From: Candidatus Zipacnadia bacterium
GTDB lineage: Bacteria; Armatimonadota; Zipacnadia; Zipacnadales; UBA5352
DNA: 64,000 nucleotides
Direction: 5' to 3'
NCBI GenBank assembly: GCA_029820945.1
Contig: JALGUJ010000002.1
Span: forward strand, 1 to 64,000
Numbering within the stretch: the stretch's first letter is position 1; each line of letters begins with the position of its first letter. The position numbers were made by a program, and so were the translations under genes. Under the pieces are notes generated by a model. That model did not search any database and had not been told where the DNA came from. It saw only the letters and a list, made by a program, of their open reading frames with translations. This document shows positions 61,990 through 64,000 of this stretch, piece by piece.

Positions 61990-63058
61990 GCCGATCCGAT
62001 GCGGTATCGTCGGCTTCGAGTACGGTCACCAGAGCGCGTTCGGCACGGCGCTGGCCGATGAGCCGAAGGCGGAGATCGTCGGGGTCGCGGGTATGCCTGA
62101 CGCGTCGGAGGAGGCGCGGGTGAGGGGACGCGAGTTCGCCGAGCGCTGTGGCGTGGCGTACTTCGACGACCCGTGGGCGCTGATGGACGCGGAGGCCCCG
62201 GAGGCCGTCTCGCTCTGCCTGCCGCCGGAGCGCAACCCGGAGGTCGTGGTGGAGATGGCCTCGCGCGGGGTGCATGTGATGAGCGAGAAGCCGGTGGCGG
62301 CCGGCAGTGACGGGGCGTGCCGCATCGCCGAGGCGGTCGGGCGGTCGGGCATCAAGTTCACCTTCGGCTTCCACGCGGCGCGGTTCGCCAGGCCCGTCTC
62401 GCGCGCCATTGGCGCGGTGCGCGGCGGGCAGGTGGGCGAGGTGCGCATCCTCAACGGCACGCATCTGCAGGTGAAGGGCCCGCGCTACACCATCTCGGTG
62501 GAGGAGGCCAGGCGGCGCAGGGCCGCCGGCGAGCCGTCCGTGGGCGAGCTGGCCAACCACGGCGGCTATCTCTTCCTGGCGTTCACCGCGTATACCGATT
62601 CGCGCGTGGGCTCGGTCTTCTGCGAGCAGGACGCGTTCTTCTACGAGAGCTACCGCATCGCACAGATCGAGGACCTGTCTGTGGTGAGCCTGGAGTACGA
62701 GAGCGGAGTGGTGGGCACTGCCGTGGTCGGCCGCACGACTACGAAGTCGCTGCCGACCACGGACGTGCGCCACGAGATCATCGGCAGCGGTGGCGTGCTG
62801 CACGTCAACGCGATGCGCGACCGCGTCTTCGTCTACGGCGAGTTCGAGGATGGGGACGAGTTCAACCGCGGCGGCTTCGACACGCCCGCCTTCGGCCCTG
62901 AATCGTGGCGGCTCTACGTGGATGACTTCCTGCGCGCAATCATCGAGGGCCGCGACCCGGAGCTGACCGCCCGGGACGCGCTCGAGTTCCACCTAACGCT
63001 GGAGGCGGCGTACGAGTCGGCGGCCACGCAGAGGGTGATCGAGGTGGAGCGGTCGTGA
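61982..63058 (+). CDS. Gfo/Idh/MocA-family oxidoreductase 2
   Basis: A 358-residue dehydrogenase-like protein. Its Rossmann start IRCGIVGFEYGHQSAF is unusual: the glycine loop reads GFEYGH instead of G-x-G-x-x-G. The EKPVAAGS segment (residues about 100-107) is intact, and ELANHGGYLFLAF near 180-192 is in the place of the catalytic His region. The C-terminal beta sheet is normal. Variation in the first loop suggests altered cofactor binding or a partner role to the dehydrogenase encoded upstream, with which it shares 8 bases. The likely substrate class is a sugar or glycoside; the exact one cannot be read from sequence. Confidence 0.85.
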   Translation: MHEPIRCGIVGFEYGHQSAFGTALADEPKAEIVGVAGMPDASEEARVRGREFAERCGVAYFDDPWALMDAEAPEAVSLCLPPERNPEVVVEMASRGVHVMSEKPVAAGSDGACRIAEAVGRSGIKFTFGFHAARFARPVSRAIGAVRGGQVGEVRILNGTHLQVKGPRYTISVEEARRRRAAGEPSVGELANHGGYLFLAFTAYTDSRVGSVFCEQDAFFYESYRIAQIEDLSVVSLEYESGVVGTAVVGRTTTKSLPTTDVRHEIIGSGGVLHVNAMRDRVFVYGEFEDGDEFNRGGFDTPAFGPESWRLYVDDFLRAIIEGRDPELTARDALEFHLTLEAAYESAATQRVIEVERS

Positions 63059-63131
63059 CATATCGCCCGCCCCCTGGCGGCTGACGGCAGCGGACCTTCG
63101 GCCCGCGCGCCGGCGGGAGTGCCCGCAGCGG

Positions 63132-64000
63132 TCAGTCCTGAAGGTCCCGGAGCAGCTCCAGCACCGCGCGCTTGGCGGCACGAAAGTGCCGGGCGTCCTC
63201 CACCGCGACGTCCTGCCAGACGGGCTGGGCGACGTACTTCTCGTAGACCCGCTGCTGCAGGGGCAGGAGCGCATCCTCGCCACCGAGTATCGCATCCAGC
63301 CGGGCCTGAAGGACCGCGCGGGCATCGCCGTTCCCGGTGGCGGCGATGTGGTCGCGGGCCAACACGAACAGCGCGGCGTCGTCGTTACCATCGCGGATGC
63401 CCTCGACCGCCGGTGAGGAGATGACCCGGCCGTCGCGCCACTCGACGGAGCGGCTCTCCTCCCGCCACCAGTAGTATGTCCAGGTGCCGCAGCCGAGCAG
63501 GTCGCGCGCGAGCGCCGGCCACGCCAGGCGGCGCATGTCCTGGTAGGGAAGGTCGCGCTGCAGGCTCGTGTGGTAGAGGGCCTCGTCGGCCGGATCGATG
63601 GCCGCGAGAGCCTCCCCGTCGGGATCCGGCTTGCGGTAGGTGTAGCGCACCGTGAAGGCCCTGCCGTTCTCGCGCGGATCCGAGCCATCGGCTGGCTGGG
63701 CCCGACGAGGATGACCGGTCCATCCCCGGGCGGCTCGGCCTCGGCGAGGTCCAGCAGCTCCGGCTGGGAGCCCGTCACCCGCTCGACGGCCGCTGGCAGC
63801 GCCTCGACGGATATGTCGATCGAGCGCGCGAAGGTGCTCTTCGCCAACGGCAGCCACGCACCGGTCTCAGGATCGCGCTCGGCCATGCCGTCGTAGGCGA
63901 TCACGAACCGGGGCGTGCCGTCCGAGATGAGCGTCAGCGGGTCGTGATCGGGCGCGTCATGGAATGTCACCGGGTTGAGGGCGGGGTTGCGGCCGGCAAC
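63132..64000 (-). pseudogene. Frameshifted glycosidase-like gene (DUF4091-like end), cut by window edge
   Basis: Two frames each hold part of one protein. From the right edge, an N-proximal part reads NPVTFHDAPDHDPLTLISDG and ends DGPVILVGPSQP, the layout of the alpha-glucuronidase/hexosaminidase-type N-domain. Near 63700 the coding pattern passes to the other frame, reading DGSDPRENGRAFTVRY, then LGCGTWTYYWWREESRSVEW and GIRDGNDDAALFVLARD, which resembles the DUF4091 tail of glycosidase-like proteins, and stops at 63132. One base lost in a run near GGGCCCAGCCAGCCGATG would explain the shift. Because the first part is short of the expected barrel, an internal deletion is also possible. The real start lies beyond 64000. 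Confidence 0.55.

Noticed and set aside
1-64000. CRISPR arrays, tRNA or rRNA genes, insertion sequences, integrase or phage genes
   Set aside because: I looked for regularly spaced repeats, cloverleaf-like stretches and transposase or integrase motifs and saw none.

Overview
The window is very GC-rich bacterial DNA, densely packed with short gaps, frequent start/stop overlaps and G-rich ribosome binding sites (GGAGG, GAGGGAG). Extreme third-position GC produces long antisense shadow frames almost everywhere. The second two thirds hold many very large secreted proteins with plain Sec signals, glycosidase-like barrels and carbohydrate-binding modules. Together with the absence of obvious proteobacterial or actinobacterial signature genes, this suggests an environmental polysaccharide-degrading lineage such as Armatimonadota, Planctomycetota or a related uncultured phylum. 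That placement is inference; no rRNA, tRNA or ribosomal-protein gene is present to fix it.

Region 1 (1-22715, all + strand) is the most unusual part. Fourteen consecutive genes encode a cytoplasmic chaperone/signalling/GTPase assembly: a TPR protein cut by the window edge, a single-ring Clp-type AAA+ protein with duplicated Clp-N-like domains, a Ser/Thr kinase, a helical protein, a degenerate J-domain-like protein, a GrpE-like protein, a large Hsp70 with an Ig-like insert, a zinc-ribbon/TPR protein, an Hsp70-vWA fusion, a second GrpE, a lid-less third Hsp70, a cytoplasmic multi-FnIII protein, a zinc-ribbon TRAFAC-type GTPase and a GAP1-like GTPase partner. No gene has a signal peptide. My reading is one coordinated ATP/GTP-driven machine, related to the GTPase/GAP1 systems predicted by comparative genomics to act in conflict or multicellular regulation, but with a complete Hsp70-GrpE-Clp set built in. 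No nuclease, pore or other effector is visible inside the window, so a defence role is not shown.

Region 2 (22730-49188, mixed strands) is a carbohydrate-active region. Two copies of a cassette (GH42-like glycosidase followed by a CBM9/DOMON-like protein) lie in opposite orientations at 22730-27228 and 35064-39840. Between them are a secreted protein, an FAD oxidoreductase, a beta-helix protein, a truncated gene and a nitrilase-family amidohydrolase. The stretch from about 28.5 to 33.9 kb looks less GC-rich in wobble positions, and one gene there is truncated, suggesting insertion. After the second cassette come a CBM35-like protein, a beta-propeller/YwqK-repeat protein, a DUF4838 glycosidase-like protein and a large enzyme-like protein ending in discoidin and NPCBM domains.

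Region 3 (49281-52604, + strand) is a small envelope-glycan or glycolipid set: a broken LpxH-like phosphoesterase, a GT4 glycosyltransferase, a GNAT-type protein and a GT2 glycosyltransferase. A hairpin at 52628-52645 separates it from the next unit. Region 4 (52663-64000) returns to carbohydrate work: a 1512-residue GH42-like protein, a DUF6259-like TIM-barrel protein, two overlapping Gfo/Idh/MocA dehydrogenases, and a frameshifted glycosidase-like gene running off the right edge. Secreted enzymes would trim glycans outside the cell and the dehydrogenases would oxidise or epimerise released sugars inside; no sugar transporter or regulator gene is present in the window.
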